From positions 744,001 to 808,000 of the forward strand of contig NZ_KI391953.1 in the NCBI RefSeq assembly GCF_000185725.2: a stretch of 64,000 nt of DNA, in the 5' to 3' direction. Both the position numbers and the translations under genes were made by a program. This DNA is from Segniliparus rugosus ATCC BAA-974 (GTDB lineage: Bacteria > Actinomycetota > Actinomycetes > Mycobacteriales > Mycobacteriaceae). Below are positions 1-8,094 of this stretch, piece after piece (the stretch's first letter is position 1; the number at the start of each line of letters is the position of its first letter). The notes below the pieces were generated by a model. It was given only the letters and a program-made list of their open reading frames with translations. It was not told the DNA's origin and ran no database searches.

Positions 1-95
1 ACCAGGCACGCTCCGCATACCTCATTTTAGCGCTCTGCGGTGCTGGTTCATTCCCGGTGCGGGGCGCAGGGCGAGGACAGGATATCCTCAATGCC

Positions 96-677
96 ATGGC
101 AAACGGCGATAGCGAAGATCGGGCCACCGCTTTCGCGCTCGCCGCGGCCCGAGGGGACCGCAAGGCGCTCGCCGCGTTCGTCGCCGAGACGCAGCGGGAC
201 GTGTGGCGGTTCCTCGCGCATCTGACAGACACGACACAAGCGGACGACCTCGCCCAGGAAACCTACTTGCGAGCGATGACCAGCATCGTTCGGTTCGAAG
301 GCCGGTCCAACGGGAAAGTGTGGCTGCTCTCCATCGCGCGCAGGGTCGCAGTCGACCAGATCCGTTCCGCGGTCGCCCGGCCAAGATTGGCTCCCGGCGC
401 GGACCCAGGGCTCGCGCCGTCGGTGCGGCGGCGGGAGGTCGCCGAGCATTCCGCGCAGGTTGAGCTGAGCCTGGTCAAGATCCTGCTGGACGATCTGGCC
501 CCGGAGCGGCGCGAGGCGCTCGTGCTCACCCAGATGCTCGGCCTCTCCTACGCGGAGGCAGCGGCCGTGTGCGATTGCCCGGTGGGCACCGTGCGCTCCC
601 GGGTCGCGAGGGCGAGGGAGGATCTCATCGGGGCGGGCCGCGAGCAGCCGGGAGACGCTTCCCGTGTCCTGGGATAG
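96..677 (+). CDS. sigC: ECF-type RNA polymerase sigma factor, SigC-like
   Basis: This 193-residue protein has the two conserved sigma-70 regions of extracytoplasmic-function sigma factors. Region 2 (about residues 28-95) includes DDLAQETYLRA, which contacts core polymerase and the -10 element. Region 4 (about 130-185) ends in an HTH with GLSYAEAAAVC...PVGTVRSRVARAR, which binds the -35 element. No anti-sigma gene follows; instead the gene overlaps the next one by 14 bases, so the two are probably co-expressed. The ATG at 96 is chosen because it gives the usual ECF length (about 185-195 residues); a GTG at 57 in the same frame is possible. Resemblance to mycobacterial SigC is from memory, so the subfamily name is less certain than the family. 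Confidence 0.85.
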   Translation: MANGDSEDRATAFALAAARGDRKALAAFVAETQRDVWRFLAHLTDTTQADDLAQETYLRAMTSIVRFEGRSNGKVWLLSIARRVAVDQIRSAVARPRLAPGADPGLAPSVRRREVAEHSAQVELSLVKILLDDLAPERREALVLTQMLGLSYAEAAAVCDCPVGTVRSRVARAREDLIGAGREQPGDASRVLG

Positions 678-2196
678 CCTGCCCGAAGTCCAGGGCGGCC
701 TCGCCGAGTTCATGCGGGAGCGAGGCGTCGAGGCGCGGTCGTACCTCGCGGCGCTGGAGCGCCTCGCGCAGGGCCCCGCGACCACGCAAGAGCTGATCGA
801 CGCGTCCGCGCTGTCCAGGCACGGGGTCGAGCAGCTGCTGCGGGCCGCTGGCGCGCAGGCTCCGCCGGGCGGCGCGGGAGCGTGGTCGTTGCCGTCGGAG
901 GCCGAGGCGCAGCGGCAGGCTTTGCTTGGACGGTCCTCGGAAGGGCCCGCCGAGACGGCGGTGCTCGACGAGACGGTGCTCGACGAGACGGTGCTCGACG
1001 AGATCAAGGACGCGCAGCGTCGCGCGCCGAAGGCGAACCGGCATCTCGACCACGTGTCCGCGACCGCGCAGACGGCGCTGGCAAGGGCGCGGTGGCTTGC
1101 AGAGCGGTTCTGGCTCGGCGGCGCGCGGATTCTTTTCGTCGGCGACCACGACCTCACCAGCCTCGCGGTGGCCAGGCTCTGCCCAGGGGCGGAGATCGCG
1201 GTCGTGGACGTCGACGAGGCGCTGGTGGAGTTCCTCGCCGCCGAGCTGTCCGCGCGGGGCGCGAAGTTCCGGGCGCGGCACGCCGACCTGCGCCATCGGT
1301 TTCCCGCCGACCTCGAAGGCTGGGCGGACCTCTTCGTCACCGACCCGCCCTACACCCCGGAGGGCGTGGCGCTGTTCTGCGCGCGGGGGGCGCAGGGCCT
1401 GCGGAGCCTCGCGCGGGGCAGGGGCGTGCTGGCGTACGGGTACGGGGAAGACCAGCCCGCCCTCGGCCTCGCCGTGCAGAAGGCGATCCTCGGCTTGGAC
1501 TGCCTCGTCGAGGAACTGGTCCCCGACTTCAACCGCTACCACGGCGCGCAGGCCATCGGCAGCGCGAGCGATTGGCACGTGCTGCGCTTCGCCCCGAGCG
1601 CGGCGAAGAAGATCGAGCGGGCGGCGCGGGAAGCCCCGAAGACGATCTACTCCCATGGCCGCCAGTCCGTCGAGTCGGGCGGGGCCGCCCCGGCTTCGAG
1701 GGACTTGCGCAAGCAGGACGCGTCGGCCCTTTTCCGCGCTTTGCTGTGGGAGGGCGGCGAGCGTGTGGAGCTGCTCGTGGACAACAACCATCCCGACTTG
1801 CGCGACGCGAAGTCGCAAGCCCGGCTCAGCGACGACGTCGCGGGGAAATGGAGCCTCCGGTTCCGCAAGTCCGTGCCGGACTCGGCGAGCGCGGTCGTCG
1901 AGGCGGTCGCCGTCGAGCGGCCGAACCCGCGCAGCCTTGTGCTGCACAGGCCGCACGGCAAGCTGAAGAACGTGCTGCGCGAAGCGCGGATCCTGGCGGA
2001 TCCGGGGATGATCAGGCCGGTGCTCACCAAGAACCAGGCGCGCGAATTCGTCTGCGACGCGCTGGGCTCGGTTCCTGAATGGGGATCGGAGCTCGGCGAA
2101 TGCCTGGTCGGCGACGCGCCGCGCGCGGCGTTGCGCGCCCTGCTGCGCGCGTTGGAGCACGCCGAGCCGCAGTCGAGAGAGGAAGGACCCGCATGA
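664..2196 (+). CDS. BpsA-like N4-bis(aminopropyl)spermidine synthase family protein
   Basis: A 510-residue protein with a winged-helix-like N-terminus, then a Rossmann aminopropyltransferase/methyltransferase core of the BpsA_C family. Visible signatures are FVGDHDLTSLA (near residue 160), the acidic strand AVVDVDEALVEF, HADLRHRFP, and FVTDPPYTPEGVALF (near 227). In thermophiles BpsA adds aminopropyl groups from decarboxylated SAM to spermidine; as I recall their motif is GDDD, here GDHD, so the activity is unproven. Residues from about 360 form an extra C-terminal domain. Residues 100-114 contain three copies of TVLDE encoded by 15-base repeats at about 958-1002. The start is the GTG at 664 inside the sigma gene; the stop overlaps the next gene (ATGA). 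Confidence 0.72.
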   Translation: MSWDSLPEVQGGLAEFMRERGVEARSYLAALERLAQGPATTQELIDASALSRHGVEQLLRAAGAQAPPGGAGAWSLPSEAEAQRQALLGRSSEGPAETAVLDETVLDETVLDEIKDAQRRAPKANRHLDHVSATAQTALARARWLAERFWLGGARILFVGDHDLTSLAVARLCPGAEIAVVDVDEALVEFLAAELSARGAKFRARHADLRHRFPADLEGWADLFVTDPPYTPEGVALFCARGAQGLRSLARGRGVLAYGYGEDQPALGLAVQKAILGLDCLVEELVPDFNRYHGAQAIGSASDWHVLRFAPSAAKKIERAAREAPKTIYSHGRQSVESGGAAPASRDLRKQDASALFRALLWEGGERVELLVDNNHPDLRDAKSQARLSDDVAGKWSLRFRKSVPDSASAVVEAVAVERPNPRSLVLHRPHGKLKNVLREARILADPGMIRPVLTKNQAREFVCDALGSVPEWGSELGECLVGDAPRAALRALLRALEHAEPQSREEGPA

Positions 2197-2690
2197 CAGA
2201 CAGGCAGACGGCGATCCGCAGGGCGCGGCCCGAGGACGTGCCCGCGATGTGCGCGATGGTCCACGACCTCGCCGCCTACGAGAAGGCCCCGGAGCTGTGC
2301 CACCTCACCGAGGAGCAGCTGCGCGCATCCCTGTTCGGAGCGCACGTCGCCCTGTTCGCGCACGTCGCGACGGTGGGCGAGCAGGTCGTCGGGATGGCGA
2401 TCTGGTTCCTCAACTACTCCACATGGGACGGCGTGCACGGGATCTACCTTGAGGACTTGTACGTGCGCCCGGAGCACCGCGGTTCGGGGCTCGGCAAGGT
2501 GCTTCTGGTCGAGTTGGCCAAAGAGTGCGTGGAAAACGGCTGGTCCCGGCTTTCCTGGTGGGTGCTCAATTGGAACGCCCCGGCGATCGGGTTCTACCGG
2601 TCTATCGGCGCGGAGCCGCAAGACGAATGGACCACCTACCGGCTCGCGGGCGCGGAGCTCGCGGCGTTGGCGGGCGAGGGCTCCGCGTAG
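2193..2690 (+). CDS. GNAT acetyltransferase, spermidine/spermine (SSAT)-like
   Basis: A 165-residue GCN5-type N-acetyltransferase using acetyl-CoA. The order of motifs closely follows diamine/polyamine N1-acetyltransferases: IRRARPEDVPAM, LTEEQLR, NYSTWDGVHGIYLEDLYVRPEHRGSG (the RGSGLGK loop binds the pantetheine arm), then WNAPAIGFYRSIGA. The ATG overlaps the upstream stop as ATGA and is preceded by GAGAGGAAGGA at 2175-2185, so translation is coupled to the BpsA-like gene. Acetylation of a polyamine or other small amine is inferred from similarity plus this coupling; other GNAT substrates remain possible. Confidence 0.8.
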   Translation: MTDRQTAIRRARPEDVPAMCAMVHDLAAYEKAPELCHLTEEQLRASLFGAHVALFAHVATVGEQVVGMAIWFLNYSTWDGVHGIYLEDLYVRPEHRGSGLGKVLLVELAKECVENGWSRLSWWVLNWNAPAIGFYRSIGAEPQDEWTTYRLAGAELAALAGEGSA

Positions 2691-2775
2691 CGCCCACGCC
2701 GAAGCGCGCCAGGCAGGAGGCGGCCAGCATGATCGGGAGCGTCCCGGCTTGCGCGGCGGCATGTTACTTATTTAC

Positions 2776-2801
2776 GAACTCCGTAACGATATAACGAGTT
2801 C
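2776..2801. promoter_or_regulatory. Candidate operator upstream of the TetR gene
   Basis: The inverted repeat GAACTC/GAGTTC is separated by 14 bases, with two internal direct copies of TAACGA (2784-2789 and 2792-2797). It lies about 25-50 bases before the TetR start codon in a locally AT-rich patch, where an autoregulated TetR repressor would be expected to bind. The arms are short, so this is only a candidate. Confidence 0.35.
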
Positions 2802-2826
2802 CGGCGGAAGCGCTAGGATCTTGGAG

Positions 2827-3447
2827 GTGACGACAGACGCGACCAGCGAACGCATCCTGGAAGCCGCGAGGGACGAACTCTTCAGCTTCGGGATCCGGCG
2901 GACGACCGTGGAGGGGATCGCGAGACGGGCCGGGGTGTCGCATATGACGGTGTACCGGCGTTGGCCTGCGAAGAACGACCTCTTGCTCGCCGTCGTGATC
3001 CGGGAGATCGAAGGGCTCTTCGCGGCGGTCGACCGGGAGGTCGGCGCGCTGGACGACCCCGAGGACAAGCTGGTCGCCGGATTCGTGGGGATTTACTCGT
3101 TCGCGCGCGCCCATCCGTTGCTCGGGCACGCGCTGGAGACCGACCCCGAGTCGGTTCTGCCCATTTTCACCTCCGGCGCGGGGCCTTCCATCGAACTCGC
3201 GACGAACTACCTCGCCGGGCATATCGAACGGGCGGCGGGCACCGGGGACTCCGCCGCGGCTCGCAGTCTGGCCGAGATCTTCGTGCGGCTGACGCAGTCA
3301 TTGCTGCTGACTCCGCGCCCCGAAGCCTTGGCCACCCGGCCCGAAGTCGAAGCGTACGCCCGCCAGCATTTGCTGCCGCTCGCCCGGACGGTCATCGCCT
3401 CCGACCAGGTGGCGGCGAAAGCCTCCGACCAGGTGGCGGCGAAATAG
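2827..3447 (+). CDS. TetR/AcrR family transcriptional regulator
   Basis: A 206-residue one-component regulator. The N-terminal TetR HTH covers about residues 5-50 (RILEAARDELFSFGIRRTT, EGIARRAGVSHMTVYRRWP), followed by a helical ligand-binding domain with no recognisable ligand signature. The GTG at 2827 follows TTGGAG and gives the normal TetR length. The C-terminus ends in two identical copies of ASDQVAAK, from an exact 24-base tandem duplication at about 3397-3444. No partner gene is adjacent on the same strand, so the target is unknown; autoregulation through the upstream palindrome is inferred. Confidence 0.85.
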   Translation: MTTDATSERILEAARDELFSFGIRRTTVEGIARRAGVSHMTVYRRWPAKNDLLLAVVIREIEGLFAAVDREVGALDDPEDKLVAGFVGIYSFARAHPLLGHALETDPESVLPIFTSGAGPSIELATNYLAGHIERAAGTGDSAAARSLAEIFVRLTQSLLLTPRPEALATRPEVEAYARQHLLPLARTVIASDQVAAKASDQVAAK

Positions 3448-3455
3448 GTCCAGCA

Positions 3456-3593
3456 GCCAGCGAGTGGTTTGACCGCTACCAGCGTCCGCCTGGATGCGCG
3501 CTGTGCTGTGTCTCAGTTGCCGACGGGCTCGCGGGGCCAGCGAGTGGTTCGGTTATTGCCCGCGTCTATTGCCAGCGTCCGCCTGGATGCGCG
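3456..3593. repeat. Partial direct duplication at the 3' end of the LOG gene
   Basis: GCCAGCGAGTGGTT occurs at 3456-3469 and again near 3537, and a 22-base block starting CCAGCGTCCGCCTGG occurs at 3479-3500 and 3572-3593. The second block includes the last codons of the LOG gene, so the first copy is a displaced duplicate of its 3' end. The two block spacings differ (about 81 and 93 bases), so the duplication was followed by small indels. Confidence 0.7.
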
Positions 3594-4126
3594 AAATCAC
3601 CGACTTGCCGGAGGTAGTCCTCAGAGCTTTCCGCGACGATGAGCAGGTCGTAGCTGCGCTCCGCGATGAATCCTGCTTCTTGCATGCCGCGCACGGCGGT
3701 GAGCATGCTGGTCCAGAAGCCGTTGACGTTGAGCACGCCGACCGGTTTCGGATGCAGCGCGAGTTGCGCGGACCCCCACACGTCGAAGAGTTCGTCGAGC
3801 GTGCCGAGCCCGCCGGGGAGGGCGACCGCCGCGTCCGAGAGCTCCAGCATCAGCTCTTTGCGCTGGTACATGGTGTCCACCACGCGCTGGGTGGTGAGGG
3901 TCTGGTGGGCCAGCTCCTTGTCGACCAGGCTGGTGGGGATGACCCCGTGGACCTTGCCGCCCTCGGCGAGGGCGGCGTCCGCGACGACTCCCATGAGCCC
4001 CTTATGCCCGCCGCCGTACACGATTTCGGCCCCAGCGCGGGCGAGCCCGCTTGCGAAATCCGCCGCCGCCTGCGCGTACGCCGGGTCGATTCCTGCGCTG
4101 GCTCCGCAATACACCGCGACTTTCAC
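3566..4126 (-). CDS. LOG-family cytokinin riboside 5'-monophosphate phosphoribohydrolase
   Basis: A 186-residue Rossmann-fold protein of the LOG ('lonely guy') family, which removes ribose-phosphate from cytokinin-type or other nucleoside monophosphates. The diagnostic PGGLGTLDE motif (104-112) and the YGGGHKGLMG nucleotide loop (37-46) are intact. The GTG start at 4126 has a strong GGAGGAG ribosome site 5-6 bases upstream. Mycobacterial homologues exist (M. tuberculosis Rv1205, from memory). It converges with the TetR gene, and its final codons lie within the duplicated block noted nearby. Confidence 0.9.
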   Translation of the reverse strand: MKVAVYCGASAGIDPAYAQAAADFASGLARAGAEIVYGGGHKGLMGVVADAALAEGGKVHGVIPTSLVDKELAHQTLTTQRVVDTMYQRKELMLELSDAAVALPGGLGTLDELFDVWGSAQLALHPKPVGVLNVNGFWTSMLTAVRGMQEAGFIAERSYDLLIVAESSEDYLRQVGDFAHPGGRWQ

Positions 4127-4205
4127 GGGTCTCCTCCTTCGTGTTCGGCTCCTTAGTTTGCCAGTTCGGCTGACGGTTTCCGGACGGATCGGTTATGAAT
4201 AGTCG

Positions 4206-5522
4206 GTGACATGCATCGCTGCGCTGCGGCGCGGCTCTTTCAAGCGGCGCTGCCTCAAGGAGCGGCCCCAGCCCCTCGCCGAGGTCGGGCCGTGCTCGGA
4301 CGAGGAAATCCTCACCATGCTGCGCCAGCTGGGCATTGCGATGATCGAGACGGGGCAGCCGACGAATCTCGTCGAGGCCGAGCTTCGGGCGGTGGCTGCG
4401 GCGTACACGCCGAGCGAGGCGCGGGTGCTCGCGTTCCCCACCTACCTGATGGTGCAGCTGGACTCCTCGTCGCAGGCGAAGGGGCAGGTCGACGTGCCGT
4501 CGCGGGCCACGGCGCAGCTCGACCAGGCGGGCGAGGTGGACACGCTCGTCCAGCTCGCCAAGGCCCGCGCGGTGACGCCGGGCGAGGTGGTCGCCCGCGC
4601 GAAGGCGGCGCGCGCCTGGCCGCCGAGGTTCGGGCCGCTCGTGACGTTGCTCGGGCATATGATCCTCACGCTCGGCTTCGGCTTGGCCCTGCAGCCGACC
4701 TGGGCCGCCCTGCCCGCGTACGTGCTGCTCGGATTCGTGGTCGGCCTGGTGCTGCTGCTGGGCAGGTGGCTGCCGTCGGCCAATATCATGCTGCCGCCCC
4801 TGGCCGCGGCCAGCGCAACGGTCCTCACGACGTGGTTCTTGGCCGAGTCCGCGGGGGACGGGCTGTTCCGAGTGCTCGCCCCGGCGCTGATCAGCGTGCT
4901 GCCGGGGGTGACGCTGGTGATCGGCGCGGTGGAGCTCACCAGCATCCAGGTGATGTCCGGGTCCGCGCGGCTCATGTACGGGGCGGCGCAGCTGCTGCTC
5001 CTCGCGCTCGGCGTCGTGGTCGGGGCGCGGATCGCGGGCCCGTTGCCGCATATGCCGCCGAGCGCGCGACTCGGCGAGTGGGCCCCGTACGCCGGGGCGG
5101 TGGTCGCTTCGGTCGGCTTCTTCCTCTACAAGTCCGCGCCGAAAGGGTCGCTGCCCGCGATTGCGGCGACGATGCTGGTGGCGCTCGTCGGCCAGCAGCT
5201 CGGCGGCAAGTACGTCGACCCGATGCTCGCCGGATTCCTCGGAGCGCTGGTCGTGGTGCCGTTCGCCCAGTTCGCAGGTAGGTTCAAGAGGGTTCCGCCG
5301 CCGATGGTGCTCCTGGTCGCGGCCTTCTGGTTCCTCGTGCCCGGCGCGTTCTCCTTCGTGAGCGTCGCCGAAGCGGTCACCACCGGCGCGGGCGGCGCGC
5401 GTGCCTTGCTTTTCGCGGTGATCGCCGTGTTCTCGATCGCGCTCGGGATGCTGCACGGCTGGGGCGTGGACTACGCGGCGGTGGGCCTCGCCAACGCGCT
5501 GCGCGGGCGCAGGAACCGCTGA
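4206..5522 (+). CDS. Threonine/serine exporter (ThrE-type) family membrane protein
   Basis: A 438-residue protein with a soluble N-terminal portion (about 1-140) followed by about ten hydrophobic segments, the layout of ThrE-type exporters (DUF1212 plus DUF3815). Family-like stretches include IAMIETGQPTNLVEAEL and FPTYLMVQLD in the soluble part, then PPLAAASATVLTTWFLAESAGDG in the membrane part. ThrE of Corynebacterium exports L-threonine and L-serine by proton antiport; the substrate here is inferred. The GTG at 4206 is the most upstream sensible start, but a downstream start cannot be excluded because no clear ribosome site precedes it. Confidence 0.82.
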   Translation: MTCIAALRRGSFKRRCLKERPQPLAEVGPCSDEEILTMLRQLGIAMIETGQPTNLVEAELRAVAAAYTPSEARVLAFPTYLMVQLDSSSQAKGQVDVPSRATAQLDQAGEVDTLVQLAKARAVTPGEVVARAKAARAWPPRFGPLVTLLGHMILTLGFGLALQPTWAALPAYVLLGFVVGLVLLLGRWLPSANIMLPPLAAASATVLTTWFLAESAGDGLFRVLAPALISVLPGVTLVIGAVELTSIQVMSGSARLMYGAAQLLLLALGVVVGARIAGPLPHMPPSARLGEWAPYAGAVVASVGFFLYKSAPKGSLPAIAATMLVALVGQQLGGKYVDPMLAGFLGALVVVPFAQFAGRFKRVPPPMVLLVAAFWFLVPGAFSFVSVAEAVTTGAGGARALLFAVIAVFSIALGMLHGWGVDYAAVGLANALRGRRNR

Positions 5523-5543
5523 CCTGGCCGAAAGCGACGAGCG

Positions 5544-6242
5544 TCAGATGTCGAGCAGTTCCTCGTAGAAGCCGCCGTAGCGGCCCTCAGGCTCTTTGAT
5601 GTGCACTTCCAGGATCCAGTGCGCCGCGCGGCCAGAGGGGTCCGGGCGGCGCATCGGCAGGTCCGAGCCCGGCGCGGCGTACCACTGCAACTCGCTCTTG
5701 GTGAGGTGTTTGTGCGGGAACTCGCCGATCAGGTGCCCGGCGATCTGGCCGGCGAAGTCCCAGCCTCGGGCGCGCGAGCGGTCCACGACGAAATCGTAGA
5801 GCTGCGCGCCGGTGATCTGCGGGCTCGCGTTGAAGAAAGCGCGGGACTCCTCGAAGATCTCCGGCAGGTCGTTGGCGAGCCGGTGTTTGGCCGGGTCGTC
5901 GCCGAGCACGTACGTGCGCCCGAAGTCGGCCTCCCACGCCTCGAAGACCGGGCCGAGGTCGATGAACACGATGTCGTCCTCCGCGAGGACGCGCTCGGGC
6001 GGGTTCTCGTTGGCGATGGAGAGCGTGTTGGCCCCCGCGCGCACGATCCGCTTGTGCCAATGCTGGCGCACCCCGAACTGCGCCTCGGCCAGCGCTTTGA
6101 TCGCCTCGCTCGCCTCTGTCTCGCTCAGGCCGGGGCGGATGAGCCGCCCCGTCTCGATGGCCTCGAAGAGCGCGGCGGCCTTGCGTTGCGCGTCGCCAAG
6201 CCGCTCGCGCCGTTCCTGCTCGTTCGCGCCCGTCGCGGTCAT
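5544..6242 (-). CDS. M24 family metallopeptidase (Xaa-Pro peptidase-like)
   Basis: A 232-residue 'pita-bread' protein with the five metal ligands of M24 enzymes: Asp95 and Asp106 (IDLGPVFEAWEADFG), His170 (AGHLIGEFPH), Glu212 (LEVHI) and a Glu near 227 (GGFYEELL). Such enzymes cleave N-terminal or proline-adjacent bonds with two metal ions. It lacks the N-terminal domain of full prolidases, and may act on small metabolites or be creatinase-like. The ATG at 6242 is the natural start. It converges with the exporter gene with a 21-base gap. Confidence 0.85.
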   Translation of the reverse strand: MTATGANEQERRERLGDAQRKAAALFEAIETGRLIRPGLSETEASEAIKALAEAQFGVRQHWHKRIVRAGANTLSIANENPPERVLAEDDIVFIDLGPVFEAWEADFGRTYVLGDDPAKHRLANDLPEIFEESRAFFNASPQITGAQLYDFVVDRSRARGWDFAGQIAGHLIGEFPHKHLTKSELQWYAAPGSDLPMRRPDPSGRAAHWILEVHIKEPEGRYGGFYEELLDI

Positions 6243-6331
6243 ATCAGGAGCGTAACACCATTCGCTCGTGACGGGCGGGGCGCTTCCGGCGACGGGGACG
6301 GCTGTCGGTGGGCGCGAGTAGCGTCGGGAGC

Positions 6332-7339
6332 ATGCGGGCGGAACAGCGATTGCGCCGGGGCGCGGCGGCTTCGAAACAACTGGCGCGGCTGCGCGGCTCC
6401 CCGCCGGGGTCGCGGGCGCTGTGGGTCTACGACGAGCGGGATTGGGCGGTCATGCGCGCGCAGCCGTCGGGCGCGCTGATCTGCCCGGAGCCCGGCTGCG
6501 GCTCGCCGTTCACGGTGGTCAGGGAGAACCAGTTCGGCACGAGGTGGCTCGCCGACCGGCCGGGGGAGGATTGCCCGCACGCCCCCACCAGGCCCGGCGC
6601 GGGCGGCGGCCCGATGTCCGCGCAGCACCGCTGGATGCAGGAGCGGCTGCGCCGGATCTGCGCGGTCCTCGGGCAGGACTCGATTCCCGAGCATCGCGAG
6701 ACGAACGCCGACCTCTACGTGCCCGGCGCGCGCCTGGTGATCGAAGTGCAGCGCTGGGCGACCGACTTCCGAGGGCGCACCGAGGCGAGGGAGCGCGTCG
6801 GCGCGCGGGTGCTGTGGCTGATCACCGAGGACGCGTCGGGCCGGTCCGTCGAACGGGCGCTGCGCCGCCAGCCGTGCGTGCGGGTGCGAGTCCACGAGCG
6901 GGGGGACCGCCGCGCGCGGCTGGAGCCGTGGCTCAGGCCCGAGGAGGCTTCGCGCGCGGTGCTGTCCTTCGGCGCGCGGGTCGCCCATTTCGACGCGGCG
7001 GCGGGCGGACTGCGCCTGGGCTGGCGGGATGGCTCCGCGTTCCTCGCCGAGGTGATCGAGGGGAGCCGGGTCTGGCTGCCGGGCTCGGCCCCGCAGCTGG
7101 CGGGCCTGCGCTCCGCCGCAGGTCCCGGCGGCGCGTGGGTGCTGCGCCGGGACCTGGACCGCTTGGCCGAGGCAAGCCCCCGCCCGGCCCGCAATACACT
7201 CGTCCGTATAGCCGAACGAATGCGAGGAAACCTGCATGGCCGACACTTTGGACTTCGCCGAAACCGTGCGCGCCAGGCGCTCCGCGCGGGCCTTCCTGCC
7301 CGAGCCGCTGACCGATCAGGAGCTGCGCGCGGTGCTTGA
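6332..7339 (+). CDS. CoiA-like nuclease-domain protein
   Basis: The central part resembles the CoiA competence-protein nuclease domain: SAQHRWMQERLRRI, then NADLYVPGARLVIEVQRWATDFRGRTEAR, giving the D-x(n)-E-x-Q arrangement of restriction-endonuclease-like folds, followed by ARVLWLITED. An upstream CPEPGCGSPF...CPH segment could bind zinc. CoiA acts in DNA uptake in Firmicutes; the role here is unknown. The ATG at 6332 follows GTCGGGAG. The frame runs 104 bases into the nitroreductase gene, so the last 35 or so residues read through a neighbour's coding sequence and may not be a conserved part. Confidence 0.6.
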   Translation: MRAEQRLRRGAAASKQLARLRGSPPGSRALWVYDERDWAVMRAQPSGALICPEPGCGSPFTVVRENQFGTRWLADRPGEDCPHAPTRPGAGGGPMSAQHRWMQERLRRICAVLGQDSIPEHRETNADLYVPGARLVIEVQRWATDFRGRTEARERVGARVLWLITEDASGRSVERALRRQPCVRVRVHERGDRRARLEPWLRPEEASRAVLSFGARVAHFDAAAGGLRLGWRDGSAFLAEVIEGSRVWLPGSAPQLAGLRSAAGPGGAWVLRRDLDRLAEASPRPARNTLVRIAERMRGNLHGRHFGLRRNRARQALRAGLPARAADRSGAARGA

Positions 7340-7916
7340 GGACGCGCAGCGCTCCCCCTCGAACAGCAATTCCCAGCCCTGGCGGGTCCATATCGTCTCC
7401 GGGGCCAAACGCGAGGAGCTCAGCGGGGCGCTGCTGCGCGCGGCTGGCGAGGGCCGGGCGAGCCTGGACTTCACGTTCGATCCCAAATACGACGGGAACG
7501 CGGACCTGATGCGCAACGTCAAAGAACAGGGCTACCGCTACTACGAGACGATGGGGGTCGACCGAGACGACTACGAGGCGCGGGGCAGGCTCGTGCTGCG
7601 CAATTACGAGTTCTTCGGAGCCCCGCACGTCGCGTTCCTGTTCGCCCCGCTCATCGGCGACGGGGTGCGGGTGGCGGCGGACATCGGCATGTACGCGCAG
7701 ACGTTCCTGCTCTCGCTCGCCGCGCACGGCTTCGGCGGAGTCCCGCAGACCGCCCTTGGCCTCTACGCCGACACGGTGCGCGAATCGCTCGGGATCCCCG
7801 CCGAGCGCAAGCTGCTCTTCGGGATCTCGTTCGGCCGCCCGGACGAGGCCGCGGCGGCGAACAGCTTCCGCACCAGCCGAATGCCGCTGGAGGAGAGCGT
7901 CGTCCTGCACTCCTGA
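7236..7916 (+). CDS. Nitroreductase family FMN oxidoreductase
   Basis: A 226-residue member of the NAD(P)H:FMN nitroreductase family. Visible family features are the N-terminal FMN-phosphate motif RRSARAFLPEPLTDQEL, the segment AQRSPSNSNSQPWRVHIV (FMN-ring contact), and the C-terminal LLFGISFGRPDEAA loop. Such enzymes reduce nitroaromatics, quinones or flavins in the cytoplasm; no physiological substrate can be read from the sequence. The ATG at 7236 has GCGAGGAAA upstream. It overlaps the end of the CoiA-like frame, and this frame is the better supported of the two. Confidence 0.9.
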   Translation: MADTLDFAETVRARRSARAFLPEPLTDQELRAVLEDAQRSPSNSNSQPWRVHIVSGAKREELSGALLRAAGEGRASLDFTFDPKYDGNADLMRNVKEQGYRYYETMGVDRDDYEARGRLVLRNYEFFGAPHVAFLFAPLIGDGVRVAADIGMYAQTFLLSLAAHGFGGVPQTALGLYADTVRESLGIPAERKLLFGISFGRPDEAAAANSFRTSRMPLEESVVLHS

Positions 7917-8094
7917 CGAGCCTCTCGACAGCGGCTCCGCTCAAGCTGCGGCAGCAGTTCCGATTGAGCTGAGCATATCGACGCGAACCCGGTCGGGCGA
8001 GCGCCGTTGCCCCTCTGTCCCGCCCCTGCCCGCCCGAGCCGCGCTAGGCTCGGTAGCGTTCGACGACCGCTCCACGAGAACAGCGAGGAACCCC

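Noticed and set aside
48-1340. Long open frame opposite the sigma factor and BpsA-like genes
   Set aside because: It is antisense to two well-supported genes, has Arg/Ser/Pro-rich low-complexity translation and no family features. Such shadows are usual in high-GC DNA; the same holds for the long antisense frames at 4002-5456, 18045-19559, 26218-28149, 39836-41866 and 41721-43280.
2449-2826. N-terminal extension of the TetR protein in the same frame
   Set aside because: The upstream part overlaps the acetyltransferase gene in another frame and lacks similarity to TetR proteins; the GTG at 2827 gives the normal length.
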